Of a DNA stretch of 64,000 bases, positions 1 to 10,333 are shown piece after piece (the first letter of the stretch is position 1; each line of letters starts with the position of its first letter). Below the pieces are notes generated by a model that was not told the origin of the DNA, did not search any database, and worked only from the letters and a program-made list of their open reading frames with translations. Origin of the DNA: Narthecium ossifragum. Its lineage: Eukaryota > Streptophyta > Magnoliopsida > Dioscoreales > Nartheciaceae. The stretch lies in contig OY986966.1 of assembly GCA_963920575.1 (NCBI GenBank), positions 24,209,717 through 24,273,716 of the forward strand, written 5' to 3'. The translations under genes were made by a program, and so were the position numbers.

Positions 1-324
1 CTGAACTCATGGCGATTGATGGTGGACTAAGGGAAGCCCGAGCCAGGGGAATCTCTGAAGTGGTGGTGGAGACGGACTCTCTTCTTGCGACGGACTTTGT
101 CAATGGCAGTAAGGGATGGCCTTACGAGCTTGAGCGGGTGTTGAGATCGATTTGGAGCCTGTCTTCTTCGTTTTCATCTTGTTGTTTTGTACACATTCCT
201 AGAGAGCACAACTTTGTTGCTCATAGGATGGCTGTTAGGGCCAGATGGGCTGGGTCGGTGTTTGCTAGCCACCAGGTGTGATGTAAACTCAGCCTTCGGG
301 CTTAACTAAGCAAAAAAAAAAAAA
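1..324 (+). mobile_element. 3' end of a LINE (RNase H-like domain and poly(A) tail)
   Basis: A 90-residue frame at 9-281 contains an RNase H-like core of the kind found at the C-terminus of plant LINE polyproteins: a motif VVVETDSLLATDFVNG (acidic residue within ETDS) and, near the end, a histidine/asparagine-rich stretch PREHNFVAHRMA that fits the last active-site region. It is followed by a stop, a short 3' untranslated stretch and a run of 13 A at 312-324, the normal tail of a LINE. The element enters from the left edge, so its length and 5' end are unknown. A cellular RVT_3 domain protein is possible, but the A-tail favours a retroelement. Confidence 0.75.
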
Positions 325-1142
325 GATCCAAGTATCCAACGCGATAGATTTCAACTACAAAACGTAGCCATTTTCATACGGCAACCACACAATAAACTTG
401 GGAGCTTGCTAGAGAGGAAGGAGAAGGGGAATAAGCTTTTAACCCGGGGGCACGGTCGGCCGCAAGGGAGAGAGAGAGAGCGGACGAGAGAGAGGTGGTC
501 GGGGGAGGGGGGGCATGGGTGGTGTTGGGGCGGTCGACTGGTCGAGGCAAGTGAAGAAGACGGCTCGACCCGGGACGGCGGCGCGGTGAGGCCAAGCGGG
601 GACGGCTCGGCGGGACGGAGAAGGAGAAGGAGAGAGCGGGCAGGTCGGGACGTGATCGGCCGAGAGGGGGATGGGGAGAGAGAGAGAGAGAGGTGTTGGG
701 GCCCTTGGGGGTAGGGAGTTGGAATAGGAGGTGGGCGGAGGAAGCCGGAGAAAGGGGTGACGGTGGCCATGGCAAGGGTGGGGTTGGGGGTGGCGGCGGT
801 AGGTGTGGGGTGAAGGTGAAGTGAGGTATAACGGAGAAGAAGAGGGGCATTTGTGTTGTATTAAATATATTCGTCTATTCTGTGAAGCTGTCAATTTTTT
901 TTTATCAAGTATTGAACATTATCATATAAAAGATATGTTTTGGTATTTGACTTAATTTTTATCTATATCTCACACTCTTCGTTCGAACACAAATTCCTTA
1001 TTCTAATAAAATATTATTTATTTAATGAAAATAAGTTTATCCCCTTCATTTATTACATGTTTCTTAGTCTCAAAATCACTTAGTCAAGAATAGCTTATTC
1101 CGATACCAAACTCAATGTTATTCTTCATCGACGCTGGATTAA
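325..1142. other. Intergenic spacer with GA-rich low-complexity DNA
   Basis: From about 400 to 800 the strand is strongly purine-rich and GC-rich, with GA microsatellite runs near 464-482 and 670-692. From about 850 to 1130 it is AT-rich. Open frames of 100-160 codons across 350-900 occur in several overlapping frames and follow the base bias (Pro/Ser-rich on one strand, Arg/Glu-rich on the other), so I see no gene here. The right part is the 3' flank of the minus-strand gene ending at 1143. Confidence 0.6.
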
Positions 1143-2456
1143 TCAGGCGATGTCGGTGAAATTGAAGTTGGCACAGGTGGTCTGTCTGAAGAGCAGCGAC
1201 GAGCTAAACCCGAGCTTAGACGTGGCCAAATCAAACTGCAGCAGGTTGTCCTCGAGCTGAGCCACTCCGATAACAATGGAAGTCCTCGGCTTCACTCCTC
1301 CGTTCAAGAGCCCCAAGCAAAGCACTCCCTCCTTCACCTCCACCATCGAGTTCGCGCCGAAGATCCTCCAGTAAACTCTCTCACTCTGCAGCACCAGGTC
1401 GATGGTCGGCACCGCCGGCCCTGTCCTGGTGCTCGGCACGTTCTTTGAGCTTAAACACACTTCGAACGGTGCCTCCGCCGCCACTCTCTCAATCTTTCTT
1501 GCAGCCATGGCTCTGATGAATAGTCCGGTGACCGCCTCGTAGATGGTCCGCTCGAGGCTGGTGTACTTGTCCACCGTGCTGATCTTGGTGCCTCCGAAGC
1601 CGACCTTGTCGATGGAGAGGAGCGTCTTGTTGAGCTTAACCGTCTTGCCGTCGACCTTGATGGACTTCGCGCCGATGAAGTACTCAGTGGAGGCCTCTCC
1701 GTCGCTGGAGACAAGGGCCGTGCTCACCGGGTTGATGAGGAGCGGGGTGTAGATGAGCGACCTTGAGACGTCGACGCCGGGAAGCAGCGAGTAGGGCCCG
1801 GCGCCTAAGAAGATGACCCCATTCGACGAAGTCGAGGAGGAGAGGCACACGGCGAACGTGCGTGGGAACCTGAAAACCTTGGCGAGCTGCGTCGGCAGCG
1901 ATATGTTCGACCGGCCGAAACCCGCCATGCCTTTGGAGCCAAGAGCAAGGCCTGGCCGGAGAAACGATGGAGCGCAGGAGAAGAGGAAGTGAGGGGCGAC
2001 GGCGAAGGGGCCGGGACTGGAGCCATCGGTGGATCGGATGACGACAACGTCTTCTATGAGGTCGCCGGTGGCGCTCATGGCGACGACAGTGTTGCCAGGG
2101 AAGAGGCCGCACGTGTCATTGTTACAGTTTGGGCGCGGCGTGCCGTAGCAGCCGCCGCACGTTTCGGAGTTGGCCAGGGAGCATTGGACCGAGCCGCAGC
2201 GAGTGGGGCGGTAGGAGGACGAGACGTAGCCCTTGTCGCAGTCCACCCAGAGGAATGCGCCGCCTAAGTCGACGACGAGGTTGACGGAGACGAGAGGGGT
2301 CCTCTGTTTTATAGTAGTCACGTACTGGTGGGTGGCTGCGTCTTTTTTCACGGGAAGCACGAGGGCCTTTGGCCTGATCTGTGCTGCTGCAGCTGACGAG
2401 GAGGAGATGATGGAGAGGATGAGTAGCGATGAGAGGAGGGGCGTAATAGAAGCCAT
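1143..2456 (-). CDS. EDGP / basic 7S globulin-like (xylanase-inhibitor type) aspartic-protease-fold protein
   Basis: Intronless, 437 residues, a normal length for extracellular dermal glycoprotein / basic 7S globulin / TAXI-type proteins. These are secreted pepsin-fold proteins that bind or inhibit microbial cell-wall glycosidases; function here is inferred from family. Seen in the sequence: an N-terminal signal peptide (about residues 1-25, Leu/Ile/Ser/Ala-rich), the N-lobe motif VVDLGGAFLWVDC near residue 62 where the protease DTGS is D-L-G-G, a cysteine-rich segment (CGSVQC, CGGCYG, CNNDTCG) at about 88-117, the TAXI C-terminal pattern GPAVPTIDLV, YWRIFGANSMVEV, and a final C-x-NFNF tail. 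N-glycosylation sequons occur, for example NNDT and NKT. The start is the only Met before the signal peptide. A 3' fragment of a close relative lies at 14010-14256 and a divergent paralogue at 14538. The altered active-site motif suggests binding rather than proteolysis. Confidence 0.93.
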   Translation of the reverse strand: MASITPLLSSLLILSIISSSSAAAAQIRPKALVLPVKKDAATHQYVTTIKQRTPLVSVNLVVDLGGAFLWVDCDKGYVSSSYRPTRCGSVQCSLANSETCGGCYGTPRPNCNNDTCGLFPGNTVVAMSATGDLIEDVVVIRSTDGSSPGPFAVAPHFLFSCAPSFLRPGLALGSKGMAGFGRSNISLPTQLAKVFRFPRTFAVCLSSSTSSNGVIFLGAGPYSLLPGVDVSRSLIYTPLLINPVSTALVSSDGEASTEYFIGAKSIKVDGKTVKLNKTLLSIDKVGFGGTKISTVDKYTSLERTIYEAVTGLFIRAMAARKIERVAAEAPFEVCLSSKNVPSTRTGPAVPTIDLVLQSERVYWRIFGANSMVEVKEGVLCLGLLNGGVKPRTSIVIGVAQLEDNLLQFDLATSKLGFSSSLLFRQTTCANFNFTDIA

Positions 2457-2830
2457 GTTTAGAGAAGAGGAGCTGAGCTGGAGTTCGGATATGATCGAAG
2501 TGCAAAGACACCTTGCGTTTTATGGTGTGGTCGCCAGAAGCAAGTGGCTGCTTTATCTTGTATTTTAAGATTGTTTGCTTAGTTTTTCGGGAGGGGCCCA
2601 TTCCCTCACGCGTTCTCTGGATCTTCCGGATAATAAGTAACTATTTAAGATCTTTGACCCGGCCAGTAGATTTGTATAGCTGTAGCTTTCCCTATTCTTT
2701 TTTTATTCATTATTTCTTTGTGAGGCCAGTTCTCTTTACTTAGCTGGTCATCTTATGTAAATTGTACCTGTATATAATGAAATCATCATATGGCTTGGTA
2801 TGATTTGATACCACCTTTTTTCCTTCGCAC
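2457..2830. promoter_or_regulatory. Upstream region of the 1143-2456 gene; possible Copia 5' LTR
   Basis: This stretch holds the promoter of the minus-strand EDGP-like gene; I cannot pick a certain TATA box. The right half (about 2590-2830) is AT-rich, reads like a short Copia LTR ending before a degenerate Met-tRNA primer site at 2831 and directly precedes Copia gag sequence. The left edge of the LTR is not defined, and no second LTR copy is present to confirm it. Confidence 0.4.
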
Positions 2831-2942
2831 GGTACCAGAGTCAGTTGCAAACATCAGAGTTTGCCATTAACGTTCCCACGTCGCACTTTCTTTCTTTCTT
2901 CCTCCACTTAGAAATCACATTTACCCACTATGAATGTCTTTT

Positions 2943-3114
2943 AAAGCTACGTGGTCCTAATGATTACCTTGAATGGGTGGCTACGTTCATGTCACTGCTC
3001 CGAGGCCACGATCTTATTGGTTTCGTTGACGAATCTATATCGGCTCCTACGCAGTTTATTGATGCAGCTGCAAATACTCCTAGCACTATCAATCCAAAAT
3101 ACATCAAATGGTAT
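2943..3114 (+). pseudogene. Copia gag, N-terminal fragment
   Basis: The frame beginning with KLRGPNDYLEWVATFMSLL is the start of a Copia-type Gag (retrotran_gag/UBN2 family), with the YLEW and RGHDLIGFVD segments characteristic of these capsid proteins. The frame runs cleanly to the insertion of the minus-strand LTR at 3115 and resumes in frame just after the second target duplicate at 5152, which shows that gag was uninterrupted when the LTR element inserted. Confidence 0.8.
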
Positions 3115-5147
3115 TGCCATACCCCGATCAGAAAACCCATCCGGAGCGTGAGAGTTTCAAATCTACTCAATCCATGTGTCGCATTTATAATAAAATAACA
3201 CATCTAAAATTTAACAATTGATTTGGGGCAAAATTGAAATCTCTACTAATTCATTAAAGATCACAAACTATCGATTTATACATAGATGCCAAAAATCCAC
3301 AAAAGGAAAATTATACATTTAACATAGTTCTCGAAAGATATCTATATACAAAAACTGCCAACAGGTACAACATAGTCCTCAGAAACCTCAAACGTCTCCA
3401 GATGTCGACGCGACACCAAGATCATGTCCATTTGGTGCTACGAAAGAAGAGTTGGCGCATACACCTGCAAAACGTAGCCCGGGTAGGAGTGAATGATAAG
3501 ATCAGCATGATTATATTCTACGTCACAAAGAAAGGAAGGGAACAGTAAAGTCCCAGGTTCCATCTCGTCTCTAGGGGACAAACACATTTTACAAACTCCG
3601 CCTACCCCAAGGCACGTACTCTGATGACATCCATCGTCAACAGTCGTCCCTCTCAAACCAAGCGCTCCAGCGCTAAACAACAGGGGTAGGACACGGGGAG
3701 ATACGTAACTTTCCATACGGAAACTGAGACTGGAACTGAAGACGACCTCTACACCTCAATCAAAGTAATTGCAGTCATGTAGACAATAACCTTGATAACA
3801 TAAATTGTCATACATTTCAGTTATAAACCTTGCTACCCAGCCTCGGTCCTACGGCTAGATCAGAGCTACCCGAGCCCTCAGATCGGCGATCAACCCATCG
3901 CCCACGCCTTGCTTAGAATGCATCTAATGCAATCAATCATATGTATGTTCACACGCCCGCAATATACGATTCCAGACATACAATAATAAATTAAAATAAT
4001 ATACAACGTTCGCGCAGCACAAAGCTCGCCAAGGGGTGAACATAGCAAGGGTCTAGAATAAGCAAATAAATAGGCGCACATGCTTACAAGTCTCCACGAG
4101 ACTAAACAAATCAATTGGATAATGAAAAACCACTTAATTTCTCAAATTAAACTCACTGCCATGTTCTGCACAGCCTGACCAACTAATTCACTAAACATCA
4201 TACATAAATCAGAAAATTAATAAACCAGTTGGAATTGAAAGCTAACTCAGAGATCTACAACTTTCATGTCGAAGATCAACTTAGATCATGCACATACAGC
4301 TCTGTGAACAAGCACAAACATAGCTGTTCTAATTAAACCAGAAAATCCGAAAATAAATCAATGAAAACATGCTTAAATCCAACCAACCTTCTATAAGATA
4401 TTAGACAAGCCTCGGAGCATCATCTACCATAGTTTAAACAAGCAACTAAGCATCCAATAAAAGAAGAACACTTAATCTAGCTAAAGGTGAAGAATCCTAC
4501 CAAACTACGGTAATCCATGATTAATCCATGATTAATCCGTGTGGGGATGGTCTAGATGTATTCCCCTCTTTGCTAGCAACCTTCTCAAGCCTATGGATCA
4601 AGCTCCCTCAAGAAATCTAAGAATTGGTGAAGAGAAGAGAAAAAGAAGAGAAAACAGAGCCTTCGCGGCCTCTTAAAGAGCAAGAGACCGATCGATCAAC
4701 CCTTGAACGATCGATCGTCCCCAGGACTTATGGATCGGTCAACGTTGGTTCAGTATCCATATCCGGACACTTCAACATCAACATCGACCTCGAAACTGAT
4801 CGATCGTCTCCAAGACCGATGGATTGGTCCATCGTCCCCTGGACTGATCGATCGTCCCCTAGACCGATCGATCGTCCTTGGGCTGACGTCCCAAAAACCA
4901 GCCCCGAACCCAGATCGTCCGATCCCAAGCTTGCCTAAGATTCTAACAAGCACATATATTATTCATAGGGTTGTGTGTGCACCACGCATGTGTGAAACCG
5001 ACCGCCAAGGTGTAATTTACCAAATTACCCTTAGGGTCCAAAATCAACAATGCGATCAAATAGATCTTGCTCGACGCGGAAACAAGCCAATAGGGCACGG
5101 CCCCCGACTTACGTGGTCGAGCCAGGTTGGAGGAAAGGATCATGACA
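3115..5147 (-). mobile_element. Solo LTR, family A (minus orientation), target duplication GGTAT
   Basis: Read on the minus strand the segment begins TGTCATGATCC and ends GGTATGGCA, so it has TG...CA termini. It is flanked by identical 5-bp duplications GGTAT at 3110-3114 and 5148-5152. Its start, its centre and its end match the plus-strand LTR at 36938-39551: for example the shared ends with GGATGGGTTTTCTGATCGGGG, and the block around 3840-3900 that is the reverse complement of about 38700-38770. At 2033 bp with no internal coding region it is best read as a solo LTR left by LTR-LTR recombination. The long LTR suggests a Ty3/Gypsy parent, but the lineage cannot be set without the polyprotein. 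Confidence 0.85.
4682..4885. repeat. GATCGATC-rich palindromic cluster inside solo LTR family A
   Basis: About eight short units of roughly 30 bp contain GATCGATCGTCCCC or close variants, each centred on the self-complementary core CGATCGATCG. It lies at the position corresponding to 37768-38130 in the other copy of this LTR family, although the units there have a different consensus. Confidence 0.75.
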
Positions 5148-5152
5148 GGTAT

Positions 5153-5876
5153 AAACTGAATCAAACTGTACTCATCTGGATTCTATCTACTCTAGCATCG
5201 TCATTACTCTCTTCGATGTATGGACTAAATACTTCACAAGCAGCTTGAGAATCAATTACTACTAGATTTGCTTCCCAATCTAGGTCCAGGATCGCTCATC
5301 TCAGGATGCAATTGCAGACCTTGCAGCAAGGTAATCTTCAATGTTATGAGTATCTCAATCAAGCTAAGCTCTTTGCAGATCAAATCTCGGTCGTTGGCCA
5401 ACCAGTCTCAAATGATGATCATATTTCCTATACTACCAATGGTCTCAATCTGCATTTTGTTGGTTTTATTATTCCATTGACTTTTTCATTGAGACATCAA
5501 GCAATGAGCTTCAGCGACTTCCAGTCTGAGTTACTCAACTATGAGATGATGCTTGATCAACTTAATCGACAAACAATTCCTCCTGAAACTGGCCATGTTG
5601 CATTCTATTCCAACAAATCGACTTTTTCAACTACCCCATGAAGGTCTCGCTTCCCACCACCAGCAACAACTCCTCCTGCTACCCCTAAACCAAGACCTCA
5701 TTTTGGTAGGCAAAATAATGTTGGGTCAGGTAACATAACTCTCTCAGCACCTACATCTCCTTGTTGCCAATGCGAACAATGTGCTTGTCAAATTTGTGGT
5801 AAATTTAACCACAAGGCATTGGACTGCTACAAGAGATTTGATTATGCTTTCCAAGGGAGACACCCACCACAGGAAC
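5153..5876 (+). pseudogene. Copia gag, C-terminal fragment with zinc knuckle
   Basis: The frame continues Gag from 3114 and includes SRIAHLRMQLQTLQQGN and YLNQAKLFADQI, which match the helical core of Copia Gag, with one in-frame TGA at about 5245. A nucleocapsid zinc knuckle follows at about 5782-5835 with the pattern C-x2-C-x4-H-x4-C (CQICGKFNHKALDCYKR). A frame change is needed after about 5640, so this part is already broken. It stops at the second LTR insertion. Confidence 0.8.
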
Positions 5877-7392
5877 TGATACGACTTGAAAAGTGTCGTG
5901 GCTTAACAAGACTGACCAAAATTACAATATATTCCGGTGCTCTACTTTAACTACTAAGGACTAGTAGATAGTGGAGAGTCCGAGTCGAGTCCACAGGGAT
6001 TTCAGGGATTTAAATCAAATACTTAGTAAATCTCCTACTAATAAGTTGAGAAAAGATTTAGAATTGAAATTAAACTAAACTTATACTAAAGGATTGAAGA
6101 ATATGAGAGAAAGGACCATAGGATTCTTAATCAGTAGCTAAGGACATACCAGGTTTTCCAAAGATCAGGGTATGCAAACACGATAAATGGCTCTCTAAAA
6201 GTTGATAAGTGAATGGCTAGTTCTCCTTATCACTCAACAAGTTCTGTTTAGGATTCCTTGTTGGCAAGAACAATTATCTAATTATCAGTGACCGAATGAT
6301 TAGTTACGTTCACTGCTAATGAACCCTCTTACTCAGATGAGTTCATCGCAAACAAAGCCAAAGATATGGATTTAGGTGTAATATCGAGATGACTTCGCAT
6401 CTCGATGGCCGAAACGACAAAGATAAGATGCATGAAGGATTAGGGATGGAACGTAGTGGGACTAGCACTACTATAGTGGGACTAGCACTATACAATCCCT
6501 AATCACGAAGAAGATTTCATCTGAGATACCATGGGACTAGCATGGTCCTCTTATTTGGATAAATTCAATCCACGCCCTAACATACACAAGCTCTAGAATC
6601 AAGTGCAAGCAAGAACGATCCAAACATCCAGCAAGAAATCAACATCAAGATATAGGAAAATATAATCAATCCATAAAACCAAATAATCGTGTATACAAAC
6701 CCTAGATCTAAGAAGTCCCTAGCAAAAACCCTAGTTACATCATAAGAATCCCATGGCTAGGGTTTTAGCTACTCATCTTCAGGGGATAATCCATCGGTAG
6801 AAGTTGATGATCTCCTCCCGCCATGGATCTCCTCCAAAGAATCGTCGAAGAAAAGATGTAGAAAAGGTAGGTAAACTCCCTCCAAAAATGTCTGGAAAAG
6901 CCTCCTAAAATCCCTAAACAATGACTACTTATAGCCCAAGAGACAACCTCCCACGGATTAGATCAGAGCCGTCGATCTTTGCTTCTGGCCGCGTCCGATC
7001 GATCCAACCTTTGGAGCCCGATCGATCCGACTCCTTAACTCCCTTAATATTGTGAGCGTCGCCCGAGCAGGATCGATCCAACTCTTGGAGTTCGATCGAT
7101 CCTACTCCTTTATTGCTGGTAACTCCCGAGCTGGATCGATCGGGCTTGACTTGGCCGATCGATCGAACCACCGTTGTTAAACTACATCCCTTGCTGGATC
7201 GATCGGGCACTTGAAGTTCGATCGATCCAGCCGTTGTTGATCGTTCCCTTGTTGGTTGAGTTGGATCGATCGAGCCTGTAGAGACCGATCGATCTGGCTT
7301 GCCAAAAATCGCCAAAATAGATTGTTTTAGCTCCAGAATTGATCTAACTCGTGGAAGGACCTGTTACGCCTGAAATGGAATAAAAGTAGTCA
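5877..7392 (-). mobile_element. Solo LTR-like element, family B (minus orientation)
   Basis: On the minus strand it starts TGACTACTTTTATTCC and ends CAAGTCGTATCA, i.e. TG...CA, the end being typical of some plant Ty3/Gypsy LTRs. Copia sequence is present on both sides (zinc knuckle to the left, protease to the right), so it is an insertion. The 5-bp flanks GGAAC and GTCCA do not match, so either the duplication has decayed, the borders are off by a few bases, or a deletion followed. There is no gag or pol inside. The minus-strand centre reads like a transcribed leader with CTAGGGTTT motifs. It is unrelated in sequence to LTR family A. Confidence 0.7.
6955..7292. repeat. GGATCGATC/GATCGATCC palindromic cluster in LTR family B
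   Basis: Roughly five repeats of 60-70 bp, each carrying two GATCGATC cores about 25-30 bp apart around a short TTGGAG-like spacer, forming potential hairpins. A similar but differently spaced cluster occurs in the unrelated LTR family A. Confidence 0.75.
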
Positions 7393-7397
7393 GTCCA

Positions 7398-8705
7398 GCA
7401 TTGCTCGGGGCCCAACAAAGCCAAATTACAATGGTGTTTTGTGCACTTTTCAAGTCTTATCAGGAACTTGCTGCTCTAGCTGCCCAACTTGCTGCTCCAG
7501 CAATCCAACTTGCTGCTCCTCGTGGTCTTCTTGCCAACCAACAAACTGACGAGTGGTATATGGACACAGGTGCCAACATCCATTGTACACCAAATCTTGC
7601 AAATCTTGAACATTCTCAAGCTCCAGAAGGTAAACACCTCTATTGGTGTTGTAGGTAACACTTCTTTCTTATCTATCAAACATATTGGATCCACATCTCT
7701 ACTCACGCCACATAAGACCTTTCTCCTTAAAGACATTGCTCACTGTCCAAATGCCTCTACAAATCTGATCTCAATAAATAAATTCTGTGTTGATAATAAT
7801 GTCTTGTTTGAGTTTACTGATCTCAATAAATAAATGCCTCACTGCTCGCTTTGGAGTTCATACTTCACGTGCAGTATGGCAAAAGCGCCTTGGTTATCCT
7901 TCTTCCTCCAATCTTCATCAAGTACTTCAATTTCAACGGCTTCCTATTCAAGGCAGGTCCCCTTCCGATCGCATCTATGATTCTTGTCAACTAGGAAAGC
8001 ATCATCAACTCCCTTTTCTGGATTCAATAAGAAAGTTTACTATTGTCTTGGACTTAATTCACTCATATGTGCAGACATCTCCAATCTCTTTAGTGAATGC
8101 AAATATTATGTATTGTTCATAGATGATTACGGTAGATTTTGTTGGTTATATCCGTTATTCAAAAAATCTGAAGCATTCTCCTATTTTGTCAAATTCAAAG
8201 CATTAGTTGAAAACCAATTCTCGAGTACCATCAAGTAATTCCAAAGTGACAATGGTGGTGAATACCTATCCAATCAGTTTAAAGAATTTCTAATAAATCA
8301 TGGTATTCATCATCGTCCCACTTGTCCTCATACGTCTCTCAGTAAAATGGCATAACTGAGCATAAACATAGACACATCGTCGATACTGGCTTAACACTTC
8401 TTGCTAATTCGGTTTTACCAAAATCATTCTGGATTGATTCCTTTTTCACTACAATTTATCTTATAAATCGTCTTCCCTCTGTCACACTCAACCATGAGAC
8501 CCCATATTTTAAGTTGTTCAAATGTCAACCAGATTATCGACCTCTATGAGTGTTTGGATGCAGATGTTTTCCTCTCTTATGCCCATATGCGCCAAATAAA
8601 CTCTCCTTTCACAGCACGCCATGTGTCTTTGTTGGATATTGCTCTCAACAAAAAGGATATAGATGCTATGACGATAGCTTACTTATTTTTCGTCAATTTC
8701 ATCTA
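7398..8705 (+). pseudogene. Copia pol fragment: protease, GAG-pre-integrase, integrase
   Basis: In order: the aspartic protease motif WYMDTGANIHCTPN at about 7552, the pre-integrase region (WQKRLGYPSSSNLHQVL, near 7879), and an integrase core (DYGRFCWLYPLFKKSEAF near 8126, QSDNGGEYLSNQFKEFLINH near 8244, then SFWIDSFFTTIYLINRLPS near 8427). The three catalytic regions of a DDE integrase are recognisable. Several frame changes and stops interrupt it (for example stops at about 7657, 7832, 8236 and 8355). The sequence ends after the integrase C-terminal region and no reverse transcriptase follows. Confidence 0.85.
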
Positions 8706-9247
8706 AATAAACAAGAAAATTAAAAGGATGTAGCTGGCAATTGATTTTTATATCATTGATTGTTTTTTAATATTTCGTGTAAATTTGTGACAATCAGTGA
8801 TGGAGACGTCCAAAGAATGAGGAGGTTGTCGGAGGTGGTGATGGGGATGGGCAGGGGCGGATCGAGGATTTAAAGTCCGCCCGGGCTAACACTATCATCA
8901 TGGCTTGTTTGATGAAAACTATACCAATAACAAGCTCATATTTTAATGTAATATCTCTAATGGATTTCAAAAAGCCTACTCCTATGTTTCAGTTATTGTT
9001 ACTCTATACAAGAACAAGAGACTATATCTAAACAGTAAATGCTCAAGTAGTGTTCTCAATATTCAAAGCATATTCTTTTCTTAACAGTAAAATAATTCCT
9101 AAAATAATTCTGAAAACAAAAATTTGCAAGTGGGATCTAATTTCTCAATTATGCAACTACTAACCTTTCAGGGTCATTATTTTTGGCTTGTATGTTGTAG
9201 AAAATTGCTTTTAAGAGAGACAAAATAACAAATCAAGGGGATATCAG
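8706..9247. other. AT-rich spacer with one hAT-like end at about 8855
   Basis: The motif CAGGGGCGGATCGAGGATTT at 8855 resembles the terminal inverted repeat of plant hAT-type elements and of the small hAT element at 41724, but I did not find the matching right end. The rest is AT-rich and non-coding. Confidence 0.4.
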
Positions 9248-9692
9248 TAGGGGTGAGCATTCGGTTCTTCGGTTCGGTTCTCGGTCCAGAACCGAAGAAC
9301 CGAATTTTTTTCGGTCCAGATTTTAGAGAACCGAACCGAACCGAATTACCATTGGAACCGAACCGAACCGAATTTTTCGGTTCCAAAATGATTGGAACCG
9401 AACCGAACCGAAATTCGGCTGGGAACCGAACCGAACCGAAATTTCGGTTCCGAACCGAACCGAAATTTCGGTTAGTGGGTAGTATAGGTTAACGGGTTAA
9501 TGGGTAGTCGGGTTATTCAGTTCTGACCCGAACCGAACCGAATTTTTTTTCAAGAACCGAACCGAACCGAGAACCGAAGTTTTTTTTCAAGAACCGAACC
9601 GAACCGAATGGACCGAAGAACCGAACCTAATGGACCGAACTAATTCGGTTCGGTTCGGTTTTTCGGGTTCGGTTCGGTTCTGCTCACCCCTA
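9248..9692. mobile_element. CCGAA-rich MITE with TAGGGGTGAGCA termini (hAT-like)
   Basis: The termini TAGGGGTGAGCA and TGCTCACCCCTA are perfect inverted repeats. The flanks GATATCAG (9240-9247) and AATATCAG (9693-9700) agree in 7 of 8 positions, as expected for an old 8-bp hAT duplication. Internally the element is built almost entirely of the pentamer AACCG/CGGTT in both orientations, in blocks of the type GAACCGAACCGAACCGAA. The frames it gives (Asn-Arg-Thr-Glu-Pro repeats) are only a consequence of this repeat. Confidence 0.75.
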
Positions 9693-9700
9693 AATATCAG

Positions 9701-10333
9701 GAGCCACGATATTAACTTGAAGCCTTGAACCCATGGGTGTCCTGCAAGAAACATGAAATACTTATTTATGTCAAAGATTTCATGTATAATTTATATGGAA
9801 ATTCAGCTATATAGCAACCCAAATCAATCAATACTTTTATTCATATGCCACAAAGCAAGAAACAAGCAATTGCCAAAACATACATTCAATTCCATCATTA
9901 AAATGCACAAAATCAATCCACCAGTCTCAAAAAATATGTAAAAATCACCAAAACACAAATAGAGAAATACAAAAAATGATTTTACCTCTCTTTCGACTAG
10001 AAATAGATCAAACCTTCCCCTATCCCTTAAATGGAACTGATGGCATCATGAAAGAGATGTGACATCGATATTCAAAATTTCAATGAATTCAAAATTAGAA
10101 ATTTAATTTGAGAAAAAAAAGATCAGATAAAAAAAAATAAAAATTAGAAATTTATATATAATACCTCAGCCGACGTCTACCCAAATCAGTGATTTATAGC
10201 CATCCAATACCTCAGCCGCCCCTTCCCCTAAGACCTAGCAGGCTACCCCTAGACCCCGCAGGGACAGGCGACAGGCGGCATGCGCAGAAGGGCAGAAGCA
10301 AATCAGAATTTCCGTACGAATTGATGATGTAAG
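9701..10333. other. Non-coding spacer
   Basis: AT-rich from 9700 to about 10190, then a short GC-richer stretch with CCTCAGCCG repeated at about 10164 and 10209. No gene, RNA or repeat structure that I can support. Confidence 0.5.

Larger units (their letters stand above)
2831..8705 (+). mobile_element. Decayed Ty1/Copia retrotransposon, split by two LTR insertions
   Basis: Pieces of one Copia polyprotein lie in order on the plus strand: gag N-terminal part (about 2943-3114), gag C-terminal part with zinc knuckle (5153-5876), then protease, GAG-pre-integrase and integrase core (about 7398-8705). The breaks coincide with two minus-strand LTRs at 3115-5147 and 5877-7392. The sequence GGTACCAGAGTC at 2831-2842 resembles the initiator-Met-tRNA primer site of Copia elements. 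Reverse transcriptase, RNase H and a 3' LTR are absent, so the element is truncated after the integrase. Frameshifts and stops inside the pol part show it is not functional. Confidence 0.85.

Noticed and set aside
374..894. Overlapping frames of 100-158 codons in the GA-rich spacer
   Set aside because: They exist in several frames on both strands and simply follow the purine/pyrimidine bias; no domain, signal or splice structure.
9177..9492. Asn-Arg-Thr-Glu-Pro repeat frames
   Set aside because: Generated by the CCGAA pentamer in a MITE.
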